Source: Maratus speciosus (Eukaryota; Arthropoda; Arachnida; Araneae; Salticidae). Taken from it: a stretch of 64,000 bases of DNA. Shown one piece after another: positions 12,673 to 23,223 of this stretch; the stretch's first letter is position 1; each line of letters begins with the position of its first letter. The translations under genes and the position numbers were made by a program. The stretch lies in the NCBI GenBank assembly GCA_963932465.1, contig OZ010786.1:445830619-445894618 (forward strand), written 5' to 3'. Below the pieces are notes generated by a model. The model ran no database searches. It was not told where the DNA came from and was given only the letters and a program-made list of their open reading frames with translations.

Positions 12673-13829
12673 TTAGTGAGACTGCTTCGATATTTTTTTC
12701 CCAGAGAATAATTTCCGAAAATTTGAAAATTTGTCTTGAAACCACTTGTGAATGTTTTTCCTTTTATTACATTTTTCTCGGATTCTACCTACTGAAGAGA
12801 AATGTGTGCAAAAATAAGTACATGAAAATATTGAAAATTTATTTAATGCCTATATTCAATATATTTGTTAGAACGTTTAACATACTTTATTAAGAATTAT
12901 TGTTTTTAATAGCTATACAAAGCATTATAATGCACATATAAAGTTAAACTGATGTATTCAGGATGAGTGCACCAGTAACTGACCAGTGAGAAACAAAACT
13001 GTCGAAAGCAACAATTAATGCACATATATGTTAATTTCGGTTGGAATACTAACCAAAATTAATATTAATTTTCTTTTCTAAAGCTTTGAGATTTATTAGT
13101 CAATTACTATTGTAATCATCTTAGCTCTTTCAGGGGCAAATCACTTCCATTGCTAAAATGTTGAAATGAAAAAATGAAACCGGAATTTTCGAACAAATTT
13201 ATTTCCAAATACGAAAATGTTATATTTCGGATACATAACAGACGGAAAAATTTTATAGCAAAATTTTGGTGCGTTACGTGGTTTCATAAACATACCACTA
13301 TCTTTGAAAGTGTTGACAAGGAAAATGTCTTGTTTATGACTTTATTGTTGAGACTTTTTTCTTCGGCTAAGGGTGTTTTCAAATACAAATTAATTACTTT
13401 CTCATACGTTCCTAAATTCCTTTTCGTTCGTAAACGCATGAGATTGGGAGGAGCTGTTATTCGGAAATAGTGAGATCGAATAGATTTTTAAAATTTTGAT
13501 TATATCATTCAGAAAACACTGCTAAAAATGGAAATGGCGTTTTGATCCAAAATTTAGGACGCCACAGTCTGATAAGAATAGCTGATAACTCAATTTCCTT
13601 TATCGGAAATGAAAAAGTCAATTATATCCCAAATCACTGCAATACTTATGTCTACAGCTATCAGGCCTTTCTATATGATCTTACGTTTTTAATAATACTC
13701 GGAGATCTAACGCGGACCTCCCGGGTTTCAGAATATAAAGGAAAAAAGTTTTTTTTAATATTAATGTATTTTTTTAGATTTCCCACTAACTGCCCCCAAA
13801 CGCATTTTTAATTCAAAAGTTTCAATTTT

Positions 13830-14400
13830 GTATTAAAATGAAGTTTTTTAATTTATTAAAAGCGATACATTCGTATGAGCTAATAGCCGAAGAAATCGCT
13901 AACGATGTCACTACTTACAGCAGTTCTTTACATTCTGAACATTTCATTTGTTTACGTGCGCAATTCGATTACATGACTGTTAATTTAGTGTTTTATTATT
14001 ATTATTTTATTTTATTGATGAAGTTTTAACTTTGTTATATAATATCACCCGGAAACAAATGCTGAACTATTTATATTAACTTAAGTGCAAACGTATTTAT
14101 CTTTTATAATCCGCTGCATGCGAGAGAGATAGATTTTAAAAAAAATGCTTGATTTTTTTTATAAACCACGAAAAATGAATAAATTGCGATACATTTTAAA
14201 AATAAATTGCAATACAGTTTTGAAACAAATTGCATTTATAAATACATTTTTTCTCTATTTGACTACGTAAAAATTGAAAATGTGCGATGTTTAGAAGTTT
14301 TAAAAATAGAATTAAAAGTGAAATTTAATCGTCTGCTGTTGCCAACTTAAAATGACGTCATCGTTACGCTCGAACACGTTTGTCCTTTATAATATATATA
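13830..14400 (+). repeat. dispersed repeat family R, copy 1
   Basis: The segment runs from AAAAGCGATACATTCGTATG to a 3' tail GTTTGTCCTTTATAATATA. It contains GATGTTTAGAAGTTT and AATGACGTCATCGTTACGC. Related copies with the same order of blocks lie at 17050-17585, 62415-62880 and (3' half only) 51180-51490. Identity of the element class is unknown. Confidence 0.65.
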
Positions 14401-14402
14401 TA

Positions 14403-14854
14403 CCGGGTGTCCCAAAAAGGACTGACTGATTTTAAAATTCAATAACTTCCAAACGGTGACAATAATTAAAAAAATTCTTGCAGGAGGGTTATGCATAAAG
14501 TCAAAAGTTTTATTACAGTGATTTTCGAATTTAGTTCGAATTACAAACAATAGATGGCGCTGCGATCAATAGAGGCTAAATTCAGGCTCGATGTTTGGTA
14601 CTTCGTGGCCCGGATAATACATTTCCATCTCCTTTTTCTGCATGGAACAAAAGAAAGGACCAAAAATCGAGCCTGTATTTAGCGACTATTGCTTACAGCG
14701 CCATCTATTGTTTGTAATTCGAACTAAAATCGAAAATCACTGTAATAAAACTTTTGACTTTATGCATAACCCTCCTGCAAGAATTTTTTTAATATCTGTC
14801 ACCGTTTGGAAGTTATTGAATTTTAAAATCAGTCAGTCTTTTTGGGACACCCGG
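14403..14854. mobile_element. 452-bp TA-flanked MITE with about 200-bp inverted repeats
   Basis: The element begins CCGGGTGTCCCAAAAAGGAC and ends with its inverted counterpart, flanked by TA on both sides (14401-14402, 14855-14856). The arms are nearly perfect inverted repeats of about 200 bp around a short centre. They contain ATAGATGGCGCTG and ATGCATAACCCTCC-type blocks. Open frames within are inverted-repeat artefacts. The TA duplication and GGGTGTCCC-type ends suggest a Tc1/mariner-related non-autonomous element. The matching position in block B (about 62880) lacks it. Confidence 0.85.
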
Positions 14855-14867
14855 TATATGCTTTACT

Positions 14868-15830
14868 AGGAAAAGTTATATCACCCTATTTAACTCCATC
14901 GGTGTAGTAAAACAACACGGATATGTTAATCGTAAAAGAAATGAATGAGTGTTTCTGTTTTTTGAAAAAGAACGAAATACGTTACTTTACAACTAAGTAA
15001 TTTAAGTAACAATATTTCAATTATAAGTCTAATAATTTGATATTTAAAGGGAAAAAGTGATAATTATGTTCACTGAAATTTCAGAAATTGCAGAAAAGGA
15101 ATTTAATTCTTTATCTTATTTAGAAAAACCATAATCAATCTTGTCTTTGTAGTTTTGACTGTCCTTTCTTCAAGCATTTGTTTATTGTACCTTTTTGTTT
15201 TACAATGTCCAAGTTTATGCCCTGCGGGCAGCACTTTTATAAATTTTACGGACATGTTTCATGGCCCCCGGGTGAGCAAATTTGGGGGAGGGACTCGGGA
15301 GGTGCGTAGCATGAATAAGTTGTCACAAGCCTTTCCAACAATATGTCACTTGTGAGGTTTGGTAAAAGCTAGAAAAATGGCCCCATTTGGGTCTGCTATC
15401 GCGCCTCCTGGAATACATCCTCCCCCTCTCTTTGAAATACAGTTTGCAGAAATATGTTACTGCGCATGGTGACTATATAGAAAAGGACTCATACAATGTA
15501 GCAATTTCATAAATTTCACTGAATTATTTCTATGTGACAGCAAAAAGACCCTCGTAATGTAGATGTAGATATGCTTTTCCAGGAAAAGTCAAATCATCCT
15601 ATTTAACTCCATCGGTGATGTGAAACCGCATGGATATGTTAATCTTACAAATTAAGAATGAGTTTAAACTTTTTTTCTTAAAAGGAAGGAAATACTTTAT
15701 TTTACAACTAACTAATTTAAGTACCAATATTTCAATTATAAAATTTAATTACGATTATTTTTCAGTCAGCTATTTAAAGCTGCAAAGGACTTTTGCCATT
15801 ACATTATGCATTTATCAAATAATTTGAATT
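14868..15830 (+). repeat. local direct duplication of about 700 bp
   Basis: Sequence from about 14868 (GGAAAAGTTATATCACCC, CTCCATCGGTGTAGT) recurs at about 15570 (GGAAAAGTCAAATCATCC, CTCCATCGGTGATGT), followed in both by a TTTACAACTAA...AATATTTCAATTATAA block. Block B has a single counterpart at about 62890-63060. No coding content is supported. Confidence 0.7.
15215..15470. other. GC-richer segment absent from block B
   Basis: Between homologous blocks, this stretch is visibly richer in G and C than its surroundings (for example GGGGGAGGGACTCGGGAGG and CCTCCCCCTCTC). Block A and B homology stops near 15210. No frame has a recognisable product. Confidence 0.4.
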
Positions 15831-16269
15831 GATCTGAATATCTGTTTTTTTTAAACATTTGTTTTATTAAAATTTAAATTGCGGTGTACATAAGTTTTGA
15901 AATTCAACACAAAACCAGATATAAAGATTCACTTTCACAGATGGATTTGCCTTAGCGCAGTAGTCTCTTTGTAGAAAATAAAAAATAATTAATTTAACTA
16001 ATTTGATATTTTTTCATAAAATATAATCTTAAAAAGAACTATTTATTACTGATATTGATTACGAAAGTGATTCAAAATGTTAATTACACTTGATTGAAAA
16101 AAAAAATACAAAATAAGAATTAACACGCATTTTATGCATTTTTTTTTTTTTTTTTTTTTATCTTAAGTGAAACTGACTTTCGAAAGTAAGACGTTTGTCA
16201 TAAATCTCAATAACGTTATTCATTGCACTGAAACAGATAAAGCATAATCACTATTTCTATATTTTTAAG
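15831..16269. other. AT-rich non-coding sequence with poly-T tract
   Basis: A T-run lies at about 16140-16159. I see no gene or clear repeat boundary. Confidence 0.4.
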
Positions 16270-17049
16270 CGTTGATTTTTCCGAAAGTTGGAAATCGGCC
16301 TTTCCCTTCTTCGTTAATCAGATCTATACACCCATTTTTTAAAATTTCGACCATTGACAATTGCAGGATGAGATATCGCATGCTCGTCGCCACAAGGACA
16401 ATTTCACGAGAAATATTCATACTATTTAAACGTTCAGTGAAGCGTACGGTTCGACGGCTCAATAACATAAAGCACAAATGACGAAACATGTACACAGGAC
16501 CAGCACAAATAACTCACTTTTTTTCAAAATCCCCTTTGTGTGTTCTTCATCCTCTCCAAAAATATTCTATTAAACTAGGGAATCTAACCACGGGATTTCT
16601 AGGAATAGAATATTGGCAAAAACCATCTTTTTTATCTAAAACCCTAATAGAATTTTTAGATCCTCTTGTTGCTAGAAAGACGTGCTACCTACGTCGCCTT
16701 GGATTAACACTAGAAAACCCGCGAGCAGTCATTTTGACTGCTACCAAATGAATACGAACCAGAATTTTTTTTTTATATAAAACTAGCTTAAAAGACACAA
16801 AGAAAAAAACTAGATAAATGGATAACGTAATTATTTTAAATAAAAATTCTATAAATTAAATAAGACAGCGATTTCTGTCGAAAAACACTAACTAAATAAA
16901 AATTCTGGTGTAAAATATTTTTCTAAAATATGGACGAGATAGTCACGGTCTTCTGCCAACTAATTTCCAGCGCAAGAGGATAATATAATTTTTAGATTGC
17001 TCATTAACAATACCAAAAAAAATAATTTTTATACTAAAAATAGCAATTA
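16270..17049. other. unassigned sequence with an odd palindrome
   Basis: Short frames occur on both strands over 16265-16751, but none shows a known domain. At 16704-16742 a TTAACACTAGAAAACCCGCG stretch runs into a GCAGTCATTTTGACTGC palindrome. The TTAA plus C-ACTAGAAA order resembles the end of a TTAA-targeting transposon, but no matching opposite end was found. Confidence 0.3.
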
Positions 17050-17585
17050 TTTATTCAAATAAAGTTTAAAATTTTTTAAAAGCGATGTTTTCGTATTTAG
17101 CGATATATTCGTGCTAAGAGTTAACACAGGAAATCGTCAAAAATCGTTATTATAGCAGACTTTTTGATTCTGATAATTTCAATCGTTTAAGCGCGTAGTT
17201 AGAATTACACGTTTTTAATTTGTATTTTCTTATTTTATTTATTTATTGATGAACTTTTGTGTGCAAACGGATTTACCTATTGTACTCGTCTGCAAAAAAT
17301 AGAAATAGATTAACAAAAATCGTGGTTGAAAATTATTTTATTAATAATAAAAAATAAGGAAATTGTGAAACTGTTTTCAAACAAACTGCGAAACTATTTT
17401 CAACCAAATTGTATTTGAAGATACATTTTTTCCTTTTTCGATGGAGTAAAAATTGAAAATACGCGATGTTTAGAAGTTAGAAAAATTACAGTAACAGCGA
17501 AATTTAGTTGTCTGCTGCTGACACTGTCAAAATGACGTCAGCATTACGCAGGGACAGGTTTGTCCTTTATAATACAGATACGTCT
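17050..17585 (+). repeat. dispersed repeat family R, copy 2
   Basis: The block order matches 13830-14400: AAAAGCGATGTTTTCGTAT, then GATGTTTAGAAGTTA, TGACGTCAGCATTACGC and the tail GTTTGTCCTTTATAATACAG. It diverges noticeably from copy 1. Confidence 0.65.
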
Positions 17586-17587
17586 CC

Positions 17588-18433
17588 AACACTCTCAAAA
17601 ATTATTTCCTTAAAAATAAGAACTTCCATGCATTCGTATTTTTTAAGTACAATTGCTTCAAAAATAAGTACATTGTTAAAAATAATCTACTCAAAAATGA
17701 GCATTTCTATGTACTCATATTTCTTATGTACGATTGCTTCAAAAAGGAGCATTAATCTACTTAAAAAAGAAAATTTCTTTGTATTCGATTTTTTTTAAGT
17801 ACAGTTAATTCAGAAACGAGTACATGATATTTTGAAGTTGTGTATACTTATACTTGATTTATAAATGTATGCAGAAATGAATATATATATTTTGTATTTT
17901 AAAGTCTTAATATTCATGTTTAAATCCTATGTGCTCAAAAATATGAGTTTTCTGATAAACCCTTTTCTTATACCGAATTGACAGTAGGGATTTCCAACCT
18001 TTTATTTAAAGATATGTCTATCTTTACAGTTATTAATTTATAACACACACTTTTCAAATTTATTTACAATTTCATTAGAAATGTTAAAGAAGAAAATTTA
18101 GTTTAAAAATTGTTTTATTAGAAATTAGAATATTTAAGAAAGGGAAAATTTATCTCTGCTGTTAGCGATCTTCCGTCTCTGATTCATAAAAGGTGTCATT
18201 TGGATTGTAGTTCTTCGCAATTAAAAATGGTGATTTGTCGGTTCTCAGTAATTTCGCTTTTTTTTTCCTTATAGTATATGTGTGTTTCTATACATACTTA
18301 TTTTCGAGTCCCTGTATATACTCAAAAAAAATGAGTACATGCGTTTTTCAAATTTAAGAGTACTCGGAGCTATTTTAAGATCGAGAAGTGCTCAATAATT
18401 AGTACAATTTACTTATTTTTAAGAATAGTGTTT
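17588..18433. mobile_element. probable MITE rich in GTACT/AGTAC repeats
   Basis: The ends are roughly inverted: the left side reads AACACTCTCAAAAATTATTT...CTTAAAAATAAG and the right side, inverted, AACACTATTCTTAAAAATAAG. The interior repeats a TGTACTCATATTTCTTATGT-like motif with GCTTCAAAAA several times over 17620-17830. Short open frames are products of these repeats. Exact ends are uncertain. Confidence 0.45.
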
Positions 18434-18503
18434 TAATAGTGAACTGAACTTACATTACCTGTGTTTTCTAGACAGTTAGATTAAAAATTTTATGATACGT
18501 TAC

Positions 18504-18695
18504 CTTTTTTAAATTCACATGATGTCCCGGCGTCACCTTTTTCATTCCATTCATACGCTGCATCAACTTTATCGACGACGTTTGCATTACTATCATCTTC
18601 ACAAAAATCAGACAAACCTGTTGGAGCTTTTTGCATTTTGGGCTCCATTATTTCTCTATATCTCAAAATCATTCGCTTGAGATTAGTAGGATTTG
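18504..18695 (-). CDS. exon 3 of the divergent kinase gene (hydrophilic tail)
   Basis: Read on the minus strand, a pyrimidine-rich tract ending TTTTTTTAG precedes this 192-bp stretch, and a donor AAAAAAG|GTAACG follows. Exon 2 ends after one base (T) of a codon at a GTAAGT donor, and this exon opens with CA, giving a Ser codon and a continuous frame. The encoded 64 residues are hydrophilic and acidic, with segments LKRMILRYREIMEPKMQK and DFCEDDSNANVVDKVDAA and no known domain. The exon is phase 1 at both ends, so at least one further exon must follow below 18504. I could not identify it. Assignment to the kinase rests on phase, order and coding-like composition, not on homology. Confidence 0.55.
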
Positions 18696-20139
18696 CTAAA
18701 AAAATGAAAATAATTATCAACATTTTGTTTTTACATAATAAACAAAATGAAAGAAGTGATAGGAGTATACAAAAATTAATAGATTTTAATGTAGAAAGAT
18801 TAATTTGTATTGCGTTTTTGTGCTAATTTGAGTTGCGAATTTTAGATTTTTTTAAGAATATATCTTAGTACAAATGTTATTGGTTGAAGTATTCTGAGAA
18901 AGGTACGTTGAAAAAAATAAGAAAAAAATCTATGAAAAAAAGGAAATGTAAAATGTGCTACTGGCAGCAAAATTACCGTCTATTCAATGTTTTTTTTAAC
19001 AAAACTTACGTTTCGGTATTCCGTCGTTTTCAGGATGAAAACTTTCAGCTTATGAAAACGGGAAATTTCTGTTCTACGTTCGTGCTTTTTCCGAAAATAA
19101 AAAAAAAACTTAAATTAGCTACTATTTGGTTTCTGATGTGTTGAATATTGATTTCATTATTGGTGAATTTCATTTGTTTCAATGGTATAATTGTACTGAA
19201 AGTTTTTATATATGCACTGATGCATATTTACACGGAATGGGTATTTGTATTGAATGTTATCACACCGTTTCTTATCGCCTTACATTCCTACTTTTTCGAA
19301 TTTCTGTATTCGCCATTAGTGGAAAAATGACATACGCACTACACCAATCGGTCACACCCAACGACTTGGTAATAGGCCGAAACATCAATTACGAGCATTT
19401 AACTGAAAGTTTTCCGTTTTCCGTACGCTGAAAACGAACATTTTCGTTTGTCTGTATTTCAAGGAACATATCCATTTTAACATTTAACAAGTAAAGATAA
19501 AAAAGAAATTTTCTGTTTATTCTGGAAAAAATTACGATTTCCACTCAAAATAAAATGTATCCGTCAAAAGACAGTAATTTCACATAAAAGCACAATGAAT
19601 ATACGGATTTTATTTAGTGTATATTTGACCACCAAGTAAAACTCGTTTAACTTCTTTGCTACCTGGGTCCGCATATGTAGACCCCTATTCTTTTTATCAT
19701 TAAAACTAAACTGTTTCATTGTTTTACATGTTCACTTCATTTGTTAATGGGTGAATGATTTTTGCTTTAAAAGTAAACCAATAAATGACAACATCTATAC
19801 TAACTTCCTCTTAAAATAAAGGTTATTTTCATCTGAGTTTGCAAAATGCCTTCAAGAGAGTGTGGCCAAGAAAATGAGAAATTTTCATAAGTTTATAACT
19901 TATATCCTTAACAATAATTTTTTTTTTGAGAATTTGTATATTATTCACTTGTTTAATGCCTTTAAGTCATCTAAAAGATCAATTTCAGAATTCTATTTTC
20001 TATCATCAACAACGTAATTTTGTTTATGAAAAACCGATGAATGAGTATTTGTAGCATTATTTTAGTTTCAGTAGTGAAGAGGTTATGTCAATTGTAAAAA
20101 TTTTAGATCTTAAATCTGATACATTTTTTCACTATGTCA
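18696..20139. other. intronic sequence (intron 2 of the kinase gene), no gene seen
   Basis: AT-rich sequence between exon 3 and the duplicated or transposon-bearing part of the intron. Open frames of 60-100 codons at 18884-19431 have no recognisable features and are on the opposite strand to the gene. Confidence 0.4.
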
Positions 20140-20800
20140 AATCTTTCTGAGATTATGAATTTTAAGTATTACTACATTTTTACATATTTCAATTTTATTC
20201 TGCTTTTCAGAACTATCGTCTTTTAAACCTCTCGCTGCGCAAACCGAGATTTTCTCGGGGGTGAATTTTCCCGTCTAATTATTCCTCCTTGATTATTCCC
20301 AACAGTTATTTTATTTTATTTTATTTATTTTATTTTATTTATTTATTTATTTATTTATTTTTTGTAAATTTTGCTTTATTTAATCGGAGCATTTTCCCGA
20401 TTAAATTAGACAAAAATTTTGGTTTTCAAAAACCGGTGACAAAAGAAGTATTTTAATTATTTTGAAGCTATTTTAATAAGACAATTACGCAGCGAGAGGT
20501 TTAATAAAGAAAAATTAATTTTATTTAGAATTGAGTTAAAGATATTTTAATTTCAAAATACATATACAATATGCTAAAACTTTTAATTCTGACATAATTC
20601 GTAGAAAATACAAACACAGCCTTTTAAGATGTGTTGTCTAAAGATGTCAAATTTTTCTGAGATTTATGAATTTTATGCATTACATTTTTATATATTTAAA
20701 TATTAGGCAATTTCTTAGAACTGCTGTCTTTTAATGCACACAAATTAATTTTATTTAGTATTAAGTTAACAAAATTTAACATAAAATATGTATACATGGT
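20140..20800. repeat. tandem duplication interrupted by a TTAA element
   Basis: A segment with TCAAATCTTTCTGAGATTAT...GTCTTTTAA, continuing after the inserted element as AAATTAATTTTATTTAG..., is repeated at about 20645-20790 (TCAAATTTTTCTGAGATTTA...GTCTTTTAATG...AAATTAATTTTATTTAG). The second copy has no insertion. Confidence 0.7.
20227..20500. mobile_element. 274-bp TTAA-flanked MITE
   Basis: The inverted ends are ACCTCTCGCTGCG and CGCAGCGAGAGGT, flanked by TTAA on both sides (20223-20226, 20501-20504). The neighbouring duplicate at about 20735 retains the uninterrupted TTAA, which serves as an empty site. The TTAA target fits piggyBac- or Kolobok-type transposition. There is no coding capacity. 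The interior includes a TTTTATTTTATTTATTT low-complexity run. Confidence 0.85.
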
Positions 20801-21377
20801 GTCCATAATTAAACGACTCAATTTTAAAATTATCGACAGATGAAACTATTATTACAAATGTTGTGAACTTTTGTTGAGGACACAATAAAGAAATGGAAAT
20901 TTATTTGAGCGAAAAAAAAAAAAAAAAAAAAAAAAAAAACATTTGAAAATTTCACCGTTAGTTGGAAGTTTTCGTCGAATTACACATTTAGCATACATTT
21001 GCAACAGTTTAAAATATTTATTGCAACCAAATATGTTCCACATGACGGTCTTCAATTTTAGATACCATATGGAATCGTAAGATAGCATGGTCCACATTTG
21101 ACCGCAGCGTGTTCTGGCAAATGCTAAGAACATGTCGTGAAATGCTCTCTTTAAGATCAGGTAAAGTTATTAAATACCATTTTTATACTAAAAATTTCGT
21201 AAATGTATGCTAAATGGGTAATTAATTAAAAAACGCCCCTTGGTGGCAAAATTTTGAACAATTTTTTTTTTCTCACTTAAACGAATTCCCTTAATTTTAT
21301 TATGTCTTTCACTAAATTTCACAGCATTTCGTCTGCAGACAACTTTAAAGTAGGGTCGTTTAATTATCGACAACCTG
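20795..21377 (-). mobile_element. deleted Tc1/mariner-like element
   Basis: Inverted ends (left CATGGTGTCCATAATTAAAC, right inverted CAGGTTGTCGATAATTAAAC) are flanked by TA at 20793-20794 and 21378-21379. The element is 583 bp, far shorter than an autonomous mariner of about 1.3 kb. It retains only the end of a transposase gene and has a long A-run at about 20911-20939. It lies within intron 2 of the kinase gene. Confidence 0.8.
21018..21164 (-). pseudogene. C-terminal fragment of an IS630/Tc1/mariner-type transposase
   Basis: On the minus strand the frame reads LPDLKESISRHVLSI... and ends ...SKIEDRHVEHIWLQ and stop. The LP-LK--I--HV---L pattern followed by HVEHI just before the stop is the usual tail of insect IS630-related transposases that hold the DDE domain upstream. 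The catalytic part is missing, lost by internal deletion. Position and orientation fit the inverted ends at 20795 and 21377. Confidence 0.65.
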
Positions 21378-21618
21378 TACAATACGTTAAAAAGGAAGTT
21401 ATAAGAATCTTATGCATATAGTTACACCAACACAGGTAGCATAAGTCGTTGAAAAAGTCTTCTTATATCCTTATTTTAACTTAAAAAACCCTTGAAACAA
21501 AGTTGTTCTAAACTCATGTGCTATATGGGGCTGGATGTGACTAATATTCTCGTTTGATATCGATAATAATAAATGCAGCATAAATACAGGATAAAAGAAA
21601 TTGCCGATAAATACTTAC

Positions 21619-22052
21619 AATATTTATCCCAAATATCATCCGAGGGCGCTGGATGAACATATTTGTAAGTACCTCTAAAGAGTCTGTGATTCAGCAAGTC
21701 AGAACATGATGGTCTTACTTCAGGATTCGGATTCAGACAGCTGACAATGAAATTCTTTACTCGAATCACCTTTTTCAACGATAGCTTGGTTTTTAGAGAA
21801 GAGCGTTGGATGAGAGATTCGAAATTGTCATCCTGAAGAATCTGAAACATGATGGGATATATTTGCTCAGGCCAGCTGAAAATTCTCCCACCTGTAGATT
21901 TTAAAATTGTCTCTAACAACAATTTACGGGTGAACAATTCAAGGGCAAGGACACCCAGCGTCCATATATCATACTTGATTCCATTCACATGTGCTTGGCC
22001 TTCTCTCGTGATCTGTGCTTCAGGTGGACGATAAAAGAGAGGTGACGCATAA
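21619..22052 (-). CDS. exon 2 of the divergent kinase gene (C-lobe)
   Basis: The minus-strand acceptor TTTTTTCAG precedes this exon, and a strong donor GTAAGT follows 21619. It supplies residues 186 to about 330. These include YRPPEA, which replaces the usual APE motif at the end of the activation segment, DIWTLGVLALELF (subdomain IX), and NPEVRPSCSDLLNHRLF (subdomain XI, with the conserved Arg). Reading through the donor gives a hydrophobic 32-residue tail (CKYLSAISFILYLCC...) that ends at 21521. I regard this tail as intron read-through, although an unspliced alternative 3' end cannot be excluded. The exon opens with T, which completes an AG|T Ser codon from exon 1. Confidence 0.75.
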
Positions 22053-22424
22053 CTGAAAAAAGAAAAGAAAATGCAATATTATGCATGCAAAATGTTTCGT
22101 GTAATCATTTGAAAAATAAGTTGATCCAGATCGAATTTAAATTAGGAGGACATTATTTTCATCATAACTGCATGATTTTTTAATATAATCTTATAAACGT
22201 TTTCAATTTAGACGTTACCTTAGTAGATAGAAGATAATTTAATCTCGAAATGGTTTTTAAAGTTTTTTAAATGCAAAAGATCAAAGCTAAATGAATATAA
22301 CGTAGAAAGTATTAAACATAATTCTTCTAATTTGTTTCCTCTGCAGATTTTCAAATATCAACATGAATGCTATTTACGCAGTTAATTTTTGCAATTGGTA
22401 TTTTTTTTTCATTCAATCAGTTAA
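22053..22424. other. intron 1, 5'-distal part, no gene
   Basis: AT-rich intronic sequence next to the exon 2 acceptor. Nothing else recognised. Confidence 0.45.
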
Positions 22425-23219
22425 GGGGTCTCCGGACTCTTAAAGCTTCAAAATTATCGAAATTTAAAATATTTTAGATGTTAAACTCCCCGTGACACAG
22501 CCCGCGAATATCACGGGAGCGAGAATTAAGTGGTTAAATCTTTTCTGAACATTTTGATATAATTGTTTACTTGAAATTCCCATTAGAACACGAGTTATGG
22601 CTTTTAGAATTATACTCAACAGCTGAAGCGGCGTTTCCGAAACTTTGAATCATTTATCTCCAAATGACATTTTTGGGAATAACGTGCATGATATCTCAAA
22701 AATCTCTGAATATTTTTTCATGAAATTTTCAAAACGTATGTTTCATGCAAATTTGTATAAACTGAACCTAAAATTTTCTTTCTATTGTTAAAAAAAATAT
22801 TTTTTTAGGTGGTTATATTGTTGAAATTTTAAAAATTTTGTATTAACTAAATACAAGTTTGTATTAAAAATATAAAAATGCTTTACATATAAATTTATTT
22901 AAGATCAGGTAATTATTACAATCCGAAGTATCAGTAGGCACAAAAATTTTCATTCTATTTGCAGTATTTATTTTGTAATTTTGCGCGTAAGCTGAAGTTA
23001 TACCAATTTTCTGCTCCTCAAATGTCTGACAGTTTCGGGCCCCCTATAAATGCTAATTCTGCAACTTGCAATTTGTTAAATACATGAAATGAAAGAACAT
23101 ACTTATGTATTTCATCCCAATTCAAATTGTGTTTTAAAATCAGATACATTTTAAGTTATAAAATGTTGAAAATGTCATTTTATTTTTAATTTTTCAAATT
23201 GTAAGAGTCCTGAGTTCCC
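22425..23219. mobile_element. 795-bp TTAA-flanked element in kinase intron 1
   Basis: The left end is GGGGTCTCCGGACTCTTA. The inverted right end is GGGAACTCAGGACTCTTA. TTAA lies on both sides (22421-22424, 23220-23223). No transposase frame is present. The G-rich start and TTAA target resemble the larger elements at 25822 and 45504, so the same class of transposase may have moved them. Confidence 0.75.
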
Positions 23220-23223
23220 TTAA

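Larger units (their letters stand above)
10117..15210. repeat. block A: segment duplicated in block B
   Basis: This stretch aligns in the same orientation with pieces of block B: about 45.35-45.50 kb, 55.41-55.60 kb, 56.82-57.75 kb and 60.20-63.22 kb. Divergence by eye is commonly 10-15% with small indels. Shared landmarks include AATAGCAACTTGTATTTCTT, GGTAATAGTCTAAATCTTG and AAAACTGTCGAAAGCAACAA. Apart from the conserved island at 12402-12672, I see no supported coding sequence. Confidence 0.8.

Noticed and set aside
13174..13470. 98-codon plus-strand frame
   Set aside because: The block B counterpart (about 61.76-62.06 kb) does not keep the frame, so it is not a conserved gene.
14347..14869. 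Frames of 67 and 75 codons with matching sequence on both strands
   Set aside because: They are the two arms of the inverted-repeat MITE at 14403-14854.
16265..16495. Possible fourth exon of the kinase gene
   Set aside because: No acceptor site gives an open phase-1 continuation, so it cannot be joined to exon 3.
18884..19431. Frames of 86 and 101 codons on the plus strand
   Set aside because: Overlapping frames with no domain, within intron 2 on the opposite strand. Composition is not distinctive.
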